In this document: positions 52,644-64,000 of the stretch, piece by piece
How positions within the stretch are numbered: position 1 is the first letter of the stretch
Layout: each line of letters opens with the position of its first letter
DNA from: Patiria pectinifera
Taxonomy: Eukaryota; Echinodermata; Asteroidea; Valvatida; Asterinidae
DNA length: 64,000 nucleotides
Reading direction: 5' to 3'
Assembly (NCBI GenBank): GCA_029964075.1
Contig: CM057145.1
Coordinates: forward strand, 2,728,001 to 2,792,000
Program-made: the position numbers and the translations under genes
The notes under the pieces: generated by a model
Seen by the model: only the letters and a program-made list of their open reading frames with translations
Told to the model about the DNA's origin: nothing
Database searches by the model: none

Positions 52644-53279
52644 ATGCATATAGCAGTAATATGCATGCTAGGGACCCATACAAAAGGCATGAAATTATCC
52701 AATATGTATGTATTGCTGTCTAATGTATAATTTCCGGTAGTGCATTGCCTCATCAAAGCGAGCCTATCTAGTACGCCTAATGCGTATCGTTCATCACGCA
52801 CATCGGATGCAGGAGTAATAATGACTGAGCTTTTTAATGATTGGTAGATGGTCTATCCCACATGTCGAAGGAACTGAGCAATGAATGATGCCTAGATATA
52901 GACTGCGCGTCTCCCAGGGACCAATCCGGTTCGTTGGTGTGACGTCACTTCAGTTCAAGCCACGCCCTCTGCCATTAAGTAGTAATGGAACCATTGGAAT
53001 CGGAAGTTAACGCAACTTGAGTGATTATCCAATGGGCGCTAGTAATTATTGGTGCGCGCGCGTGTGTATGACGTAGTCTTTACGACCCGGATTGGCCATG
53101 TTATCACAGTCGGGGAGTCAGTCAGTCAGTCAGCTTCAAAGGCGACGGGCTTGGCCGTCGGCAACCAGCAAAATTCATACTGAAGATTCGGTTACAATCT
53201 CGTTGATTTGTGTTTAATCATATCGTGTTCAACCCATAGCGAATATCGTGAACAAAAAACAATAGGCATACAATAATGG

Positions 53280-53803
53280 TTTCTTCAAATGTCAGGACCA
53301 TCTTTAATGAAGTTCTGCATATAGCACTATCAAAATCTAGAAATGAAAGCCTAATTGATAAGCTTTCTTTTAGTACAAGAATCATTCAAATCACTCATGT
53401 ACTTCTAAAGTTGCGGAATTGTAATCACAAAAACACAGTTTAAAAGTTTTGTCCACGGATCACAAAAAGGTTCTTTCAGCAAAACGAAAACAATTCACAT
53501 ACATGTACATCCCTATGTGAAGTGTTTTCGATTTTCTGAAAGAACACTTACCTTTTTTGAAAGAACTCTTTTCTGAAAGAACAATTACCTTTTTTTGTGA
53601 TCCGTGAACAGAACATTAAAACGGGGTGGTTGTGTTCAAAATTCCGTAACTTAAAAAGTACCTGAGTGATTTGAATGATTCTTGTACTGAAAGAGAGCTT
53701 GTTAATTGGGCTTTCATATCCTAGATTTTGAAAGTGCTACATGCAGAACTTCATTAAATAATTGGTCCTGCCATTTGGGTTTCGTTTTTTTACTCGCCCT
53801 GTA
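53280..53803. mobile_element. Foldback MITE, TACAGGGTGAG family, left tip missing
   Basis: Palindromic body as in 11242-11741; right end TACTCGCCCTGTA. The centre has an extra internal duplication (GAAAGAAC...CTTACC). Confidence 0.65.
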
Positions 53804-56800
53804 GTTGCCCGTTTCTAGTGGTATATGTGCACTCTTTCCCTGCGTCGCGGTGAAGTAACTGGACGGAGTCTGTAGTATTTCCCCTCCTAGTCAGGATATT
53901 ATAGCACTCTGGAATGCCCATCAACTGGGCAAAACGTCACAGGATTGCTTACAATTAACCACAAGAAGAGGACAGGAGGACGATCCCACGATATTAGTGG
54001 CTCGACCGGCACGACACCGCGAGCTAGAGAAGACGAGTCCAAAGTAAACAGAGTTGACGTGGGCCGTGAAGTGCAGAGCAAAGCCCAGACTGACTCGTAA
54101 TGAATTCTGTTGATGATGGCCAAAGGTTCCTCTGGATATACCTAGATTACAGATCGACTGCTCTCTGAGAGAGAGAGATACTACTTAAAGCAAGACACGA
54201 GATAACAGATAAAGATATGAGCTAGTCTATCAAGAAACGAAGATATCCATTGCTATTGAAGGGGTGTCAAAAAATAAACAAGACAACAAACTGACAAGAG
54301 GACGAACGAACATCCGTACTGGTTCAAAGCGAGGAAAAGAGGAAACATTAGTTAGATAACGAAATAAACCAACAAGCAAACATCATCAAAATACGCGAAT
54401 CATTAAAATCATCTGTTGTAATCACAATTAGCAAGCTTTTTGTAATTTCTTTTTTACTGCAGGTGATTGAGTAGGCCGAGGCCTACCGTACTTTTTTTTT
54501 TGGGGGGGGGGGTCGAATTTCTATTAAGTTTGGGAAGTTGCAACTCGAATATAACATGACACTACAAAATGACTACAAATACAATACAACAATACATTAC
54601 AAATACAATACAACACAATGAAATATAATAAAAGCACATGGGATTACTGCATGATCGTAAAGCAACTTTTATAAATATTGTACAACTAGCCTATTACAAA
54701 GAAACATGTACAGTTTGAAACGACATCGCTAAGAGACTTTCCTAAAAGTTGATATGTTTATATAATGTTATATTCACCGCACTTAACAGTAGTAATATTC
54801 CAGGGAAAAGGATTATGAAAACTCGGATCCAGTTCGGTTTCAGGGCTTTTAGGCGCGTAATTTAGCGGACCCCGGCTTCACACAGATTCAAAAGTTGCTG
54901 CAAAACTACGAAACCCTATTTTTTCCCCAAAAAATCGAAGTTTTTATATTTTGTTTGAAACTACAAGGCTCCTAAATTAATCTGAAACAGACATGAAACA
55001 GACGCCGGGGACGTAGCAATGGTTCGAAAAAAATGAATTTGGTCCCCATGTCTTCCAAAAACAAATCATAAATTTTGATTCTAATTGCCATTTACTGAAT
55101 GATCATCAACTCGGCAAAAAATTTACAAATGGACGACTTGGCATCTGCTGTATGTACTAAGCCAAACCAATTAATTTCAGCCGTTTCCCTTATTACGATC
55201 GACTCGCCATCGTTCGTCATGTCTTCGCATTGTTCATTCCCAAACCAAATCGCAAGGGCAAACAGGCGCGCTGTTTGTTTACGCGATCGTCTCGTTCAGC
55301 TGGTGTATTTAGAAAGTGTCGAACACGTTTTTCTAATTGGGCACGACAATGCTCGTTATAACGAGTTGCGTCGATTGTGACTCTATCAACGAAACCTTAG
55401 CTTTTTTCAACTATTGAATAGACCGCAATGTGGCTGCAGTTTACATTACAGACATTAATACTTTTTAAAGGTGTACCGAACGTGCTCTTTAACAACTGTG
55501 AAATTTTTTCTCCTAAGGAAATTCCAATTTGTTTGTTTTACCTGAAACAGTAAAAGCCATTTTTATTTTAAATTTTGTTATTTAGGACTATCTGGGGGAA
55601 TCGGGAAAAGGCTTTAAAGTTTGAGTGTTTTTGCGTGAAAACATTTAGGTCTGGCCTGCGAACAGACTGGGTCCCGGTCCTTACATTATCGATGCTGATA
55701 AGGGGCGGGAACCAGTCTAGCTTGCGAGAACTAAATTATTATCAGGCTTCAAATTACTCGCAATTTTCAAAGTTCGATTATTCCAAACTAACCCTGGAAC
55801 GATTATTTTCGTTCGATGTCTCATTCAAAAAGCGAACTTTTGTAATACTAGAACCAGCCAAATATAAAGATGGTTATACAATGGCTAAGATTTAGCCCTT
55901 TCCATTGTGTTATTGGGTAATCCTATACGATACAACTGCCCGGCCAAAAGTAACAGTCAGTCATTGACATAGTAACAACTTTAACACTAAACTGCCCTTC
56001 TGGGACAAGGGAAAAAACAACAAAATATATGTCATGTCATTGCGATTGTAGTTCTGGACTGCATTTGGTTTCATGTAAATTTTGCAATTACTCTTCTTTG
56101 CAGCTCAAATACAAAAGAGAAAAATGCCCCTGTTCATCCTTGCCCTGAAATTCCTATCATTTCGGCTGTGATCATTCATGCGTCACATTATAATGTCACG
56201 CAGTCCTGCACAGCGCTAGAAACGTCATGCATAATATAGCATGCATACATCATATTGCAAATCAGCCGGCAACACGCATTCATTTTGCATGTAATAAAAA
56301 TGCAGGTAGGTAAACTGCATCTGTGTATATAGTATCTGATCTGATGGTTATAAAAACAAGCAAAGGTCAGCATTCTACGCTCAATTATCGTTTTCAGTTA
56401 AACCGGCAAAATTAGTCAACTTGATAATTTGCATTAAACATTGGTAGATATTCTTAGAAAGGTAAGGGATATTTTGTATTGTTTTAGTTATTAACCATTA
56501 TGAAGCCTCAAATTTCAAATATTTTTTTTTCTTTTTATAATTTTCTTTCCACACCCGAGCGAGTCATGGTTAAGTTTTGTTGCATTCATTACAATACAGC
56601 TGGAGATCAATTTACACAATATTGCTGGAGCTAAAAAGTCAGCAACAAAAATGCCCGTAAAACAGTGTCAATTTTGTAAGATTTTTGTTGTTGTTGAGAA
56701 AATCCTAAAAAAACTAAATTCACAGTAAATTAAGACATTATGACATCGTGCTTTTTGTACACTGCGACGATAGTCACCAAGCTCCCATAGGAAACTGCAC

Positions 56801-58689
56801 ATGTAAACAAAGACTGACGTCATTTTGTCTCAGATCGAGTCTAGTCAGCCAATGTAGTTGCTATTTAAATTGGCCTCAAAATGCGCTTTATAAAATAACA
56901 ACTAGGTTGGGTGATAATATTATGTAACAATGAAGACAAAATAAAATGTACACATTGAAAAGCTATAGGTCAAATATCGAATTCGATTGACAACGCTCCT
57001 AAAACTCGACGCTTGCTTTTGTTTATATATTTAGTCAAATAAACATTCCATGAGCATTTTGCCACATGGTGGTTGATACCAGAATAATGTGTATACATGC
57101 ATGGTTGACGCACTTACTGCAAAATAGCCGCAAACAATGGACGAATTATGAACAATCCTTTATGTAGCTCCATTTCAAAAGAGTTGTCGTTAGGTTTTTG
57201 TGTCTAATAACAAAAAATACAGCTGGATCGCGCTCTGTCATTATGAGGTCGAAATAGTACGTTCACCCCTCGAAGCACTTCGCATTATTCTCACATTTTT
57301 TTTTAATTTGAATAGAAAATTGAAAAAAAAACCAATTAGGCATTGGCTGTTTCATCCCATGCAAACAGAACAGTTTAATAGAGTTGTTGCAAGTGCAATA
57401 AATTTGTGTCAATATTCCTAGTATATGGTTTTCTGAAATATTGAAATGTTTGCATCAGAGTATATTTTTCATTATTATGATTTTAAAGTTTATAATAAAA
57501 TAATTCAATCCAACGTTCATTGCAGATAATTTGTATTTACAAATATTTATTCTTTAGCTGACATGCATTTCTTTTCCTGTCCAATATTGAGTTCAGCAAA
57601 ATTATATATCATCGCATATTCATTTACTTAAAATGCATATTTTGTTTTTTTGGATTTAGACCTACATCAATATCTAACAAATGCGCACATTCCTAATTTA
57701 AAGCTTCGTTCGCCGAGTCTATTAAATATGTAGACAATTAAATGGCGTTTATTTTGGGCGACGAAATCCCCTCCACAAGATTTATAGTACTGTCACCCGA
57801 AGCCCTAAGCTCAAAATGAAAACATAAAAAGTCAAACAAGCGCTGAGAAAATACCGAAATTGGATCAGCGGTTTGGGAAGGCGAATCTATCCAGCAGGTT
57901 TACTGGGGATATTTTATTTCAAAGGCGATTGTGAATTTCTGATCGCTTTAAAGCCATCCACGAAATGTTTTGTCAATACCATTATAAATTCCATTCATTT
58001 TGATCCCCTCAGGGAACGCGGTTGTGGACACCCCTACAGGGATGTTCCACCATTGCCGGAATTTCAGGATTTTTTTTGTCTCCATCCGTGCGTCGTGTGG
58101 CATGTGAGCAATTTGCTGGGCGCTGCACAGCGCAGAGGCTGGACCCGCGGCCGCCGGACCAGCGTTGTAGGAGCTAGACGTTTTTTTTTTATTTCGTGGC
58201 GATCGAAGCACGACTGAAGCATAATTCGTCAGACTACAGCCGCAAATATCTCCAGAGTGACGGATCTGATATATTATGGGCAAGCGGTAGCACACCTATC
58301 GGAGATAAACCGTGCTCACGGAGACACTGCACCGAACGTGTGTTGCAGAACAGTCGTGTGGGCGGCAAATTGTCTTTTTCTACGCGATGCTTGTGGGTGG
58401 GAAAAATAAATTCGATGTAATGTGAGTGTGTGCGACAATTTGACTGTGTAATCACACCGCGCGCGCGTCGAAGTAGCTACGCGCCTTTGTTTTAATTGGC
58501 AAAATTGGCGCGTGACGCTTCCATCCCAAAACAGGACGCGCACGCAGCGCGTTTATTTGAAAGTAAAGCGTCACGAATCTTTAAACATCATCAGCGCGTC
58601 ACTTGCAGATCACCAGCAACAGCTTCGGTTGTGTGTCTCTAGTCTGCCTGCGAGCCAGTGACAGTACACTCACCGTTAAGAATCAGACG

Positions 58690-58824
58690 ATGGAATGTAC
58701 ACTGACAGAGTTCAAACAAGCCTTTCCCAGTTATTGATGGCAAACAGAAGGCATTCCGACTGAGATGAGGACGGTCTCGTGCAGCATCAGCACGCCAGAG
58801 TTACACAACCTCATCTTTTCTTGA
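58690..58824 (+). promoter_or_regulatory. Three consecutive short upstream ORFs before the channel start
   Basis: ORFs of 15, 8 and 19 codons at 58690-58737, 58737-58763 and 58765-58824. The first stop and second start share a base (TGATG). The main ATG at 58853 follows 28 nt later. If this is the leader, initiation at the channel would be limited by these. Confidence 0.45.
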
Positions 58825-58852
58825 ATTTCGTGCGACCGTCCCGGCAAGCAAG

Positions 58853-59363
58853 ATGTCGGGAACTCCGTCGGAATCGGTGACTCTGGAAGTTGAAGAACCC
58901 TTGGCCGGTGAGAGGACGGGGCTTCGTGCATCGCCATCCCTGGACGATCAGCCCCAGAAATGGTTCCTCTCCCCCCACACCAACAGGATGCAGGTCTGGG
59001 ACACCCTGGTCATAGTCAGTGCGGTCTTCTCCTTTAGCCTAGACCTCTTCATGTTCGCGTTTGACTCCAAACTCGTCGCACTTTGGGTCCTCACCTACGT
59101 TGGCGATGCATTTTTCATCACCGACATTTTTCTACGCTTCTTTCGCGGCTACATGAAGGACGGAATTCTGATCACGGACCGACATCGAATCAGGAGACAC
59201 TACCTAAAGACCACATTCTGCTTGGATTTATACTCAGTTCTACCCTTGGATTTTATAGTTTTTGTAGAGCCCGGACTTGGTGCGGCAGGAATAATGAAGC
59301 AACTCGCACAATTTCGCTGGATAAATAGCTTCGTCAGATGCAGTCGACTCTTTTCATTTTTCG
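58853..59363 (+). CDS. Cyclic-nucleotide-gated-type channel, first coding exon (partial gene)
   Basis: Starts at ATG 58853 and runs 170 codons plus one base to donor G|GTAAGT. An acidic N-tail (1-45) is followed by hydrophobic S1 (about 48-70), S2 (76-98, ending FITDIFLRFFRGY), S3 (118-138, LDLYSVLPLDFIVF) and the start of S4 (from 153, with R155, R162, R165). S4 reads RWINSFVRCSRLFSFF, like the RFNRLLRFSRMFEFF segment of CNG channels and with fewer charges than HCN or Kv. Pore and nucleotide-binding domain must lie past 64000. Close alternatives are other invertebrate CNG-like types, including the four-repeat CNGK of sea-urchin sperm. Confidence 0.82.
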
Positions 59364-62300
59364 GTAAGTGCTCAAAGATTTGAAGAACAGAAATTAGAAT
59401 AATTCCTAAGTAGGATTATTGTGTTGATATAGGCCTATAGGAGGGGCCTAGAACATGTAGAACTAACTGTAATGGGGGAGTATTCGACCACATAAGGAAA
59501 ACTGCCGCTGCCTAGTGTAATGAGAGAGTCGGAGATCTTAGCCATAATCACTTTATAACATGATCATGTACCTGTACTTGGGCCTAGGGCTACTTTGTTT
59601 TCAGCATAGCATCAATCCTAGTCCATGTAGTCTGTGCTTAAAGAGCGGTTGAAATCTCTCCGCTCGAAAATACCCCCTCTTATATAACCCCCTAGACCTA
59701 GCCCAGGTTGGACGTCAGTTGCGTTGCGACTGACGTCCAGGATAATAGTATTCCTACCATAGTAAAAAACTTAAACTTGAACTTGTGATCTAGGCTAATA
59801 ATATTAAGCACTACCACAGCGATGGTGTAGTTACGGCCCCGCCTTCTCTTAGGTCCTTCAAGTGTTTTAATCATTCCAAAATGACGTCTGCAACCCGCGG
59901 CAGTCTTCTTTTAACTTTTTTCCAATGACCCAATCTCCTTTTTAAACACAGTCAAATTATACCGCAGACCAAACCGTGTTTCTATCGGCATGAATGTAAC
60001 TTACATGCCTAGCTAGGCCCTTCTTCTCAATATATTTAGTTTTAAATAATATACTTTTTATGCCCTAGGCATATCTTTAATATCTTAAAGGAGGGGTCTT
60101 AGAACAGGCAACAAGATGAGTGCTTACATTTTTTTTTACACTGGTGAGAAATCCAAGACCTATTATGCCATAGGCAGCTAGCCTTCAGCCATGTCAGCAG
60201 GCCTAAATAGTCACCGACATGACTATAGATTGCTTGCACGGCGGCCATCTTTGAGCTGTGTGTTTTTGTTCAACAGGGATCTCTTGTGCATTCATTGTTA
60301 ATGAATCAACATAAAACACACCTCCAATGTGACAGCTAAATGCAATCGATCCGCGTAAGCGCACACAAATCACCAAGAACTCATTTTTATCGTATCGATC
60401 CTCTCTTGTTCATCTTGAAAGTTATTACAAAGCCAAACATGAGGTTACACGGATACCACGTTGGAGCCAAACTTTAAAAATTACGAAAGGAATTTGCATA
60501 CTAAAGTGAAGCAAAGGCTTAAAAAAAATGACGGGTTTTCTTTACTTTCGTGAGGAATAGTACTCACAACACATAAATCGCGCCTATATACAACGCACCT
60601 ATAAGAAAATTGAGTCAAACTTGATGGGCATACCGATTTCATTTTTTTAAAATTAAAACAAACATCTTTTTGTTTACATTTTAGTTGTAAATAAAAGACC
60701 TATTTCAGGAGGATGCCATTTTTGATCGTGTCCCCTGAATGTATGTTTATAAATTTTAAACTGTTGAATGGGATGGTGCCAGACTAATACGCGCACTAAA
60801 CCTCACTTCCATTTTTTATTGTGGTTTGAAACATTACGGTATGTTAAATCACAAAGTTTTAATTATTCATCAGAGCAAACTGGTGTGAATTTATAAATGA
60901 CTCTATGTCTTTGATTTCATTTCTATTCGCAAGTTTAAAAAAAATGCAGATTTTACCTCGCTTTCAATTCACTATGGCCGACTTGTGAATAACGCTTTTG
61001 CTGTTCGGTTGTAGCTGTCTTCAAAGTAAGCCTTTCAAAACTTCAGAATGTTGAAAGGTTTCTCGCCAGCAAATATTCAGTTCTTGTGATATTTCAAGGC
61101 ATGCACACATCATCACAAACACACAAAAAAATTATTTCAATTTCATCTTAAGAAACGTCAGTTCCGTATTTTCGAAGTTGGTAGCATTTTGTCAGTTTTT
61201 AATGTTACATTGCTTCAATTGATGATTTCCCACCGTATTGGAATTCGAGTGAAACCGACAGGGGTGTCTTTCATAAAATATGATCGCGATCTTTTTACAG
61301 CCGTGTCAAAATTAATATCGTTTCGCCCACTTTGTGACCGATATTGGTTTCAGCTATAAATAGACAACCGCACAATGGTAAGAGGTCGCGCACAGAACGT
61401 GAGCACACATCGGTTGTGTATCTTGGCATGGCAAGCGTTCACTACCGTTCCATGCTACGCCTGTTACATTTTACTTCTAATGAAGGGCTTTTATTCCTAA
61501 CAGAAAGGACTAGGCATTTAAGGAACAAGTAAAACTGTTGGACAAAAAGAACAAATCCAGCCAACAATGTGTTGACGGGGGCATCCTTAGTGGAGATTTT
61601 CTATTTTTAATTTGGCATCTTCACTGGCATTGAACGCAGACTGTTATTACAAATCTACTTGGATGCGCGAAAATAACGACCATGATTCCACTGTACTGCT
61701 GTCAATGCTAGTCAACTTGACTGCAAGATTCGTGTATTGACGTGGCTGGCAGCTGCTGCTTTGATTAAGATTAGGCGGCTGTTTAATGAAATTCTGCCTG
61801 CGATACTTTGTGTGCAGTTGTGTTACACTGCTGCCAGTGTATTACGGGAAGGGATACTATTTAACTATCTCCATGATATCAATATTAAGATCGTCAGATC
61901 ATCAGCAATATTGTTATCGTTTCTGTTATCATTGGGTTTTTTAGCACAATCAAAAAATAACTGGCAATTTGCCAACTCTATCACAACCATTCCCACCTCG
62001 ATCGCCGATTATAATCTGACGTGCGATTATATTTCGCATACCAGTATTAATACCGCAGCTAATCTAAATAAAATTGTATCCATATTAGTAGTACAGAACG
62101 GAGCAAATATTGTATCTTATGGTAGACAGTAGTATAATGCATACAAAAAAAATCCGCAGTTTCTCTTAGAAATTAAAAATGAAATATTATGCTGTGGAAT
62201 GCTATATTTTAGGTGTTTAGATATCCTTCTACAAGGATTTCACAAAATATGGATGCATAAATATTTGTGTTACGTGGTTCAGCAGTATTTCAGCGCCGAA

Positions 62301-64000
62301 CTGTTTTAATAAAAGCGTAGAATTCTGATGATGAGGTGAATACATATTAAGGATAACAGTAATTAACAATATTAATTAACAGTTGATGATAAACAATCTG
62401 CTTATATTTACAACTGTTGTAATATTCTACATGGCAGCTATAGCCTTCAGGGAATTCTCTGCATAAATGCGGGTATTAATATACGCATACTGCATGCCGC
62501 TGCTACCAAATTAATCTCATATCGTCCTCAATCAAGGGCCGCATTACCGCCTGGTGCGCGGGCAATGGCTGTATCTCCATAATAGCTCTCGGGCGGCGTC
62601 CTTTCAAATGCAGATGATAATAGTAGATTTCGCCTGCAGGGAAACATGGCTATAACCAGATAGAATATGACCCTGGCGCTGATACAAATGTACCTGTAGT
62701 CTGGTACCAGGGTTTGAACAAGGTCCATACCGGGTCTTATACCGAATAAGGAAACATGACTGTTTTACATGCTGTGTTTTTATTGTACTGATAATTATTT
62801 TCTCTTCTGAGAAAATGAACACTTAAATATAATCGGATATTATAACGCGGGGTGAAAATAATGTAAACAAATATAAAATGATTAATTACTTAGAAGACAA
62901 AATAAATTGAATCATGTTCAGCTTTGAATGGTATAATTAAATATTTTTGTCATGACGATCTGCTGTTCTTGGGGATTTTAAATGCATTTTAGTACACCAA
63001 AGAAAAAAAAACACTCTTTTGAGCAAAAAAAAAAATACAAAAATGTCAACTTGGGAAAAATTGCCGATAAACACTACGGGCTTTATACTCAACTAAAATT
63101 ATATTTATTTCACCAATCCGATCTGAACGCCAATTTGATTTTGAGGGTGTGACCATGGATTCCTTTATTAAAAGAAAATAACTGTGATTCGTTGAAATGT
63201 GTGTCGAGGTTTTCCGTACAATTTTAGGAGCAAGCTTTTGCAGAGTGTATCGTTTACATTCCTTTTTAAATGTCATCGGCTTTAAAGAACTGCATTACTA
63301 ATTTGCATTATGTAGATTTTATGAGAATATATTCACGATACAGCTAGTTCTGCATAAATGTAATTGTTCATGTATGTGTGTGCAACATTCAGCGCCCGAT
63401 TGTGACCAATTGCAAATTGCGGCATGCGGCGTTACCTTACATACCGCGGTTCCGCCGCAGCAGTTAAGTTGACTGTGGAATTATCAAGGGCCCTCGAGAC
63501 AACACGGCCCATGTACATGGCGGCCCGTACCTATACCATGCACTTAGCTTTACATGTACAGCCGGCGAACTACTACACAAAAAGCCCGACCGCTAATGAC
63601 ATTTTGCATCAAATACTTCAGACAAACATATGTTCCGAAAAGGGCAACATATGTACACTCAGTGACTTTCAGCTTATCGCGGCAGAACGTCGGTTTTTAA
63701 CGAAATTACCTCGGAAGGCATACGGCATGCCCTTCCTTTGTAAAAAAAATCGATTGGATGGACGTGGTGTGTGTGTACAACCTTGATATAGGTCAACTTA
63801 GAAATTGTATAATTGATTGTTAGATGTAAGTGTTCCTATGCATGTGACTGCCTTATAAAAATTTCCTTATGCGAATTTAATATGGTACCCTTTTAATTCA
63901 TGAAATGAAATATTCAAGAAAATCAGCAGGGCAATTTGTTTAAATATCGATTTGTGTTTTTTTGCTATCGCCAAGCGGTTTAAAATAAAAAAAGATGCGT
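59364..64000. other. First intron of the channel gene (open at the right edge)
   Basis: At least 4.6 kb. I see no continuation of S4-S5 in any frame. ORFs at 61737-62132 and 63424-63786 lack family features. No tandem array or transposon was recognised. Confidence 0.5.

Larger units (their letters stand above)
47893..58852. other. Intergenic region between KIF27 and the channel gene
   Basis: About 11 kb with no exon that I can support. It holds the KIF27 3' UTR, a duplicated block around a tRNA-like sequence (48184-48543), one piggyBac-like MITE, three foldback MITEs, a SINE and a CTA microsatellite (51029-51064). About 53800-58600 is AT-rich with no recognised repeat; its last 300 bp probably include the leader of the channel gene. 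Confidence 0.5.

Noticed and set aside
52388-52801. 137-codon minus-strand ORF
   Set aside because: It lies mostly within a foldback MITE and follows the palindrome; no transposase motifs.
61737-62132. 131-codon ORF in the channel intron
   Set aside because: Composition is like translated AT-rich intron, with no recognisable S5, pore or nucleotide-binding motifs and no convincing splice sites.
63424-63786. 120-codon ORF near the right edge
   Set aside because: No family resemblance, and neither flank offers splice sites that match the phase left by the channel exon.
1-64000. Retroviral, LTR, LINE or Polinton proteins
   Set aside because: No reverse transcriptase, integrase, capsid or polymerase motifs were seen in any listed reading frame; the mobile DNA here is SINEs and small DNA transposons.

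Overview
This is 64 kb of animal nuclear DNA. Genes are split into short exons (about 50-250 bp) with GT-AG introns, introns are packed with tandem repeats, tRNA-derived SINEs and small non-autonomous DNA transposons, and no operon-like layout is present. The protein sequences, the repeat style and the AT-rich composition suggest a marine invertebrate deuterostome, perhaps an ambulacrarian (echinoderm or hemichordate). The species is an inference, not something read directly from the sequence.

Three plus-strand genes can be reconstructed exon by exon. (1) A SAP30BP/HCNGP orthologue has 7 coding exons between 5524 and 12705 (348 aa). Its 3' UTR carries an approximately 95-bp tandem repeat and a polyadenylation signal near 13710. 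(2) A KIF7/KIF27 (Costal-2 family) kinesin has 33 coding exons between 16473 and 47892. All junction phases agree and give one 1351-aa protein: N-terminal motor, long coiled coil and the family's conserved C-terminal blocks. (3) The first coding exon of a cyclic-nucleotide-gated-type channel lies at 58853-59363 (S1 to the start of S4); the rest lies past the right edge. A possible minus-strand exon lies at 456-582. The genes are not obviously functionally linked: SAP30BP is a nuclear transcription/splicing co-factor, KIF27 is a ciliary/Hedgehog kinesin, and the third is an ion channel.

Layout: 1-5523, repeats upstream of SAP30BP; 5524-12705, SAP30BP, with SINE arrays and foldback elements in its introns; 12706-16472, 3' UTR satellite, a small duplicated repeat and a cluster of AGAGGGCGC (CTCF-core-like) motifs; 16473-47892, KIF27; 47893-58852, about 11 kb without a recognised coding gene, holding dispersed elements and the presumed leader of the channel gene; 59364-64000, first channel intron, with nothing recognised.

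The most unusual feature is in KIF27. Several intronic minisatellites have captured an exon edge, including its splice site, and multiplied it: the donors of exons 13, 18 and 25 and the acceptor of exon 28, with weaker cases at exons 21 and 22. The same 11-bp minisatellite also occurs in introns 2 and 29 in opposite orientations, each ending about 25 nt before the next acceptor, so the pre-mRNA could fold across exons 3-29. A hAT-like element has inserted so that its 8-bp target duplication starts right behind the exon 7 splice donor.
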